Below are positions 32,784 to 34,329 of a stretch of 34,329 nucleotides of DNA, one piece after another. A model generated the notes under the pieces. That model did not search any database. It was not told where the DNA came from and saw only the letters and a list, made by a program, of their open reading frames with translations. This stretch comes from an uncultured Clostridia bacterium (GTDB lineage Bacteria > Bacillota > Clostridia > Christensenellales > UBA1242): contig CANRGF010000004.1 of the NCBI GenBank assembly GCA_947630075.1, forward strand, positions 1 to 34,329. The letters are read 5' to 3'. Positions within the stretch are counted from its first letter, which is position 1. Each line of letters starts with the position of its first letter. The position numbers were made by a program, and so were the translations under genes.

Positions 32784-34329
32784 ATGGCACGACAAGTTCC
32801 ATTAGAGAAAGTTAGAAATATTGGTATTATGGCGCATATCGACACGGGCAAAACCACCACAACCGAGCGTATTTTGTTCTACACGGGCATAAATCATAAG
32901 ATTGGTGAAGTGCACGATGGCGAAGCCACTATGGACTGGATGGCGCAAGAGCAAGAGCGCGGCATCACAATCACATCTGCCTGCACCACTTGCAAGTGGC
33001 AAGATTGCTCAATTAATATTATCGACACTCCAGGACACGTGGACTTCACTGTTGAAGTTGAGCGTTCACTAAAGGTTTTGGACGGAGCCGTTGCATTATT
33101 TAGTGCGCGTGCTGGTGTGCAAGCTCAAAGTGAAAATGTTTGGCGTCAAGCAAGCAAATTTAATGTTCCAAGATTGTGCTTTATCAATAAAATGGACATT
33201 AACGATGCAAATTTCTTGAAGGCCGTTCAAAGCATTAGAGACGTGTTGGGCGCAAACGCCGTTCCTCTTCAACTTCCTATCGGTGAGGCGGAAACATTTA
33301 AAGGCATTGTTGACCTAATCAAGATGAAGGCGTATGTTTTCTATGATGATTTAGGCAAAGATTATAGAGAAGAAGAAATCCCTGCTGATATGCTTGCTCA
33401 ATGCAAAGAATATAGGCAAAAAATGATTGAATCTGTTGCTGAAACAGATGAAGCCCTTTTGGAGAAATTCTTCGCAGGCGAAGAGTTGACCATTGATGAA
33501 ATTAAAAAGGGCATTCGCAAGGCAACTTGCACACTTCAAATGTTCCCAGTTCTATGCGGCACTGCTGCCAAGAATAAGGGCATTCAGGAGTTGTTGGACG
33601 CAGTTGTTGACTATATGCCAAGCCCAGTTGATGTGCCTCCAATCAAAGGCAAGCTTCCAGATGGCAGTATGGTTGAACGCAATAATAACGATAACGAGCC
33701 ATTTGCGGCTTTGGCATTCAAAATTGCCACTGACCCTTATGTTGGACGAATCACATTTATCCGTGTTTATAGCGGTAAATTGAGCGCTGGTAGTTATGTG
33801 CTTAATTCCACTAAGGATAAGAAAGAGCGTGTCGGCCGTTTGCTTCACATGCATGCAAACGAAAGAACGGATATCCCAGAAATCTTGGCTGGTGATATCT
33901 GCGCAGTTGTTGGTCTTAAAAACACCGGCACGGGCGACACCCTTTGCGATGAAGACCATCCAATCATTTTGGAAGAAATGGAATTCATGAAGCCAGTTAT
34001 CGAGCAGGCCATTGAGCCAAAAGATAAGGCAGCACAGGAAAAGATGGGCATTGCCATTGCAAAACTTATGGAAGAGGACCCAACCTTTAAGTCTTACACA
34101 AACGATCAAACAGGCCAAACAATCATTGCAGGTATGGGCGAGTTGCACCTAGACATTTTGGTGGATAGAATGCGCCGCGAATTTAATGTTGATGTTAATG
34201 TTGGCAAGCCACAAGTTGCTTATAAAGAAACAATCCGCAAGGCAGTTGAGGCTGAAGGCAAATATATCAAACAATCGGGCGGTCGCGGTCAGTATGGCCA
34301 TTGTAAAATTAAAATGGAGCCATTGCCAC
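32784..34329 (+). CDS. fusA: Elongation factor G, N-terminal 515 residues, cut by the window end
   Basis: EF-G is the GTPase that drives translocation. G1 is AHIDTGKTT (17-25), G2 lies in [10 protein letters not shown]3 is DTPGHVDFT and G4 is NKMD. Domain II ([26 protein letters not shown]) and domain III ([25 protein letters not shown]) follow, and the sequence stops in domain IV at [10 protein letters not shown]. The family usually has AHIDAGKTT and GVEPQSE; here they read AHIDTGKTT and GVQAQSE. Otherwise it is a normal EF-G1, as its place after rpsG supports. A GGGGGAT site precedes the ATG. Confidence 0.97.
   Translation, partial: MARQVPLEKVRNIGIMAHIDTGKTTTTERILFYTGINHKIGEVHDGEATMDWMAQEQERGITITSACTTCKWQDCSINIIDTPGHVDFTVEVERSLKVLDGAVALFSARAGVQAQSENVWRQASKFNVPRLCFINKMDINDANFLKAVQSIRDVLGANAVPLQLPIGEAETFKGIVDLIKMKAYVFYDDLGKDYREEEIPADMLAQCKEYRQKMIESVAETDEALLEKFFAGEELTIDEIKKGIRKATCTLQMFPVLCGTAAKNKGIQELLDAVVDYMPSPVDVPPIKGKLPDGSMVERNNNDNEPFAALAFKIATDPYVGRITFIRVYSGKLSAGSYVLNSTKDKKERVGRLLHMHANERTDIPEILAGDICAVVGLKNTGTGDTLCDEDHPIILEEMEFMKPVIEQAIEPKDKAAQEKMGIAIAKLMEEDPTFKSYTNDQTGQTIIAGMGELHLDILVDRMRREFNVDVNVGKPQVAYKETIRKAVEAEGKYIKQSGGRGQYGHCKIKMEPLP

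Noticed and set aside
33552-34148. 198-codon minus-strand open frame inside fusA
   Set aside because: The plus strand encodes conserved EF-G throughout; the product is low in recognisable features and has no promoter.
1-34329. CRISPR arrays, insertion sequences, prophage, toxin-antitoxin pairs, tRNA or rRNA genes
   Set aside because: I saw no spaced repeats, transposase motifs, terminal inverted repeats or tRNA-like cloverleafs.

Overview
The window looks like the chromosome of a low-GC, Gram-positive-type bacterium, probably an uncultured member of the Clostridia (Bacillota). The evidence is strongly AT-rich DNA, consensus sigma-A promoters, GGAGG-type ribosome binding sites, zinc-type S14, S4, L31 and L36 proteins, the clostridial order rpmE-prmC-prfA, a KOW-domain gene between map and infA, and the sporulation-linked genes spoVG and spoIIE. 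A true spore former is likely but not proven by two genes. There is no tRNA, rRNA, CRISPR array, transposase or phage gene.

Layout. 1-1177 (minus) is the 5' part of recD2. 1483-4695 is a large surface protein with GLUG-type repeats. 4802-5077 (minus) is spoVG. 5254-6483 is murC. 6567-8744 holds rpmE, prmC and prfA. 8844-10598 and 10630-11115 (minus) are two unrecognised genes facing each other across a shared terminator. 11214-11544 (minus) is an RNHCP zinc-ribbon gene broken by a frameshift. 11740-27647 is one S10-spc-alpha ribosomal supercluster from rpsJ to rplQ, with secY, adk, map, a KOW gene, infA and rpoA inside it. 27826-30111 is spoIIE, 30267-31610 is tilS, and 31848-34329 is the str cluster rpsL-rpsG-fusA, cut by the window end.

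How it works together. Most genes serve translation: 31 ribosomal protein genes, IF-1, EF-G, release factor 1 and its methyltransferase, tRNA-Ile lysidine synthetase, the RNA polymerase alpha subunit and the SecY channel. Gene spacing inside the supercluster is 0-15 nt with many overlaps, so it is probably co-transcribed from the strong promoter at 11740-11768 and stops at two tandem terminators after rplQ.

Most interesting points. (1) A structured leader of about 320 nt precedes rpsJ and can form mutually exclusive pairings. (2) A second structured leader precedes rpsL. (3) recD2, murC and the RNHCP gene have promoters placed so that transcription should start at or within a few bases of the ATG, with no usable Shine-Dalgarno sequence, suggesting leaderless mRNAs. 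(4) rpsN has no usable start and is out of frame at its 5' end. (5) S12 carries proline where the streptomycin-linked lysine 88 normally sits. (6) L24 carries a long Lys/Ala/Pro tail. I found no clear undescribed multi-gene system; most of the window is conserved housekeeping DNA.
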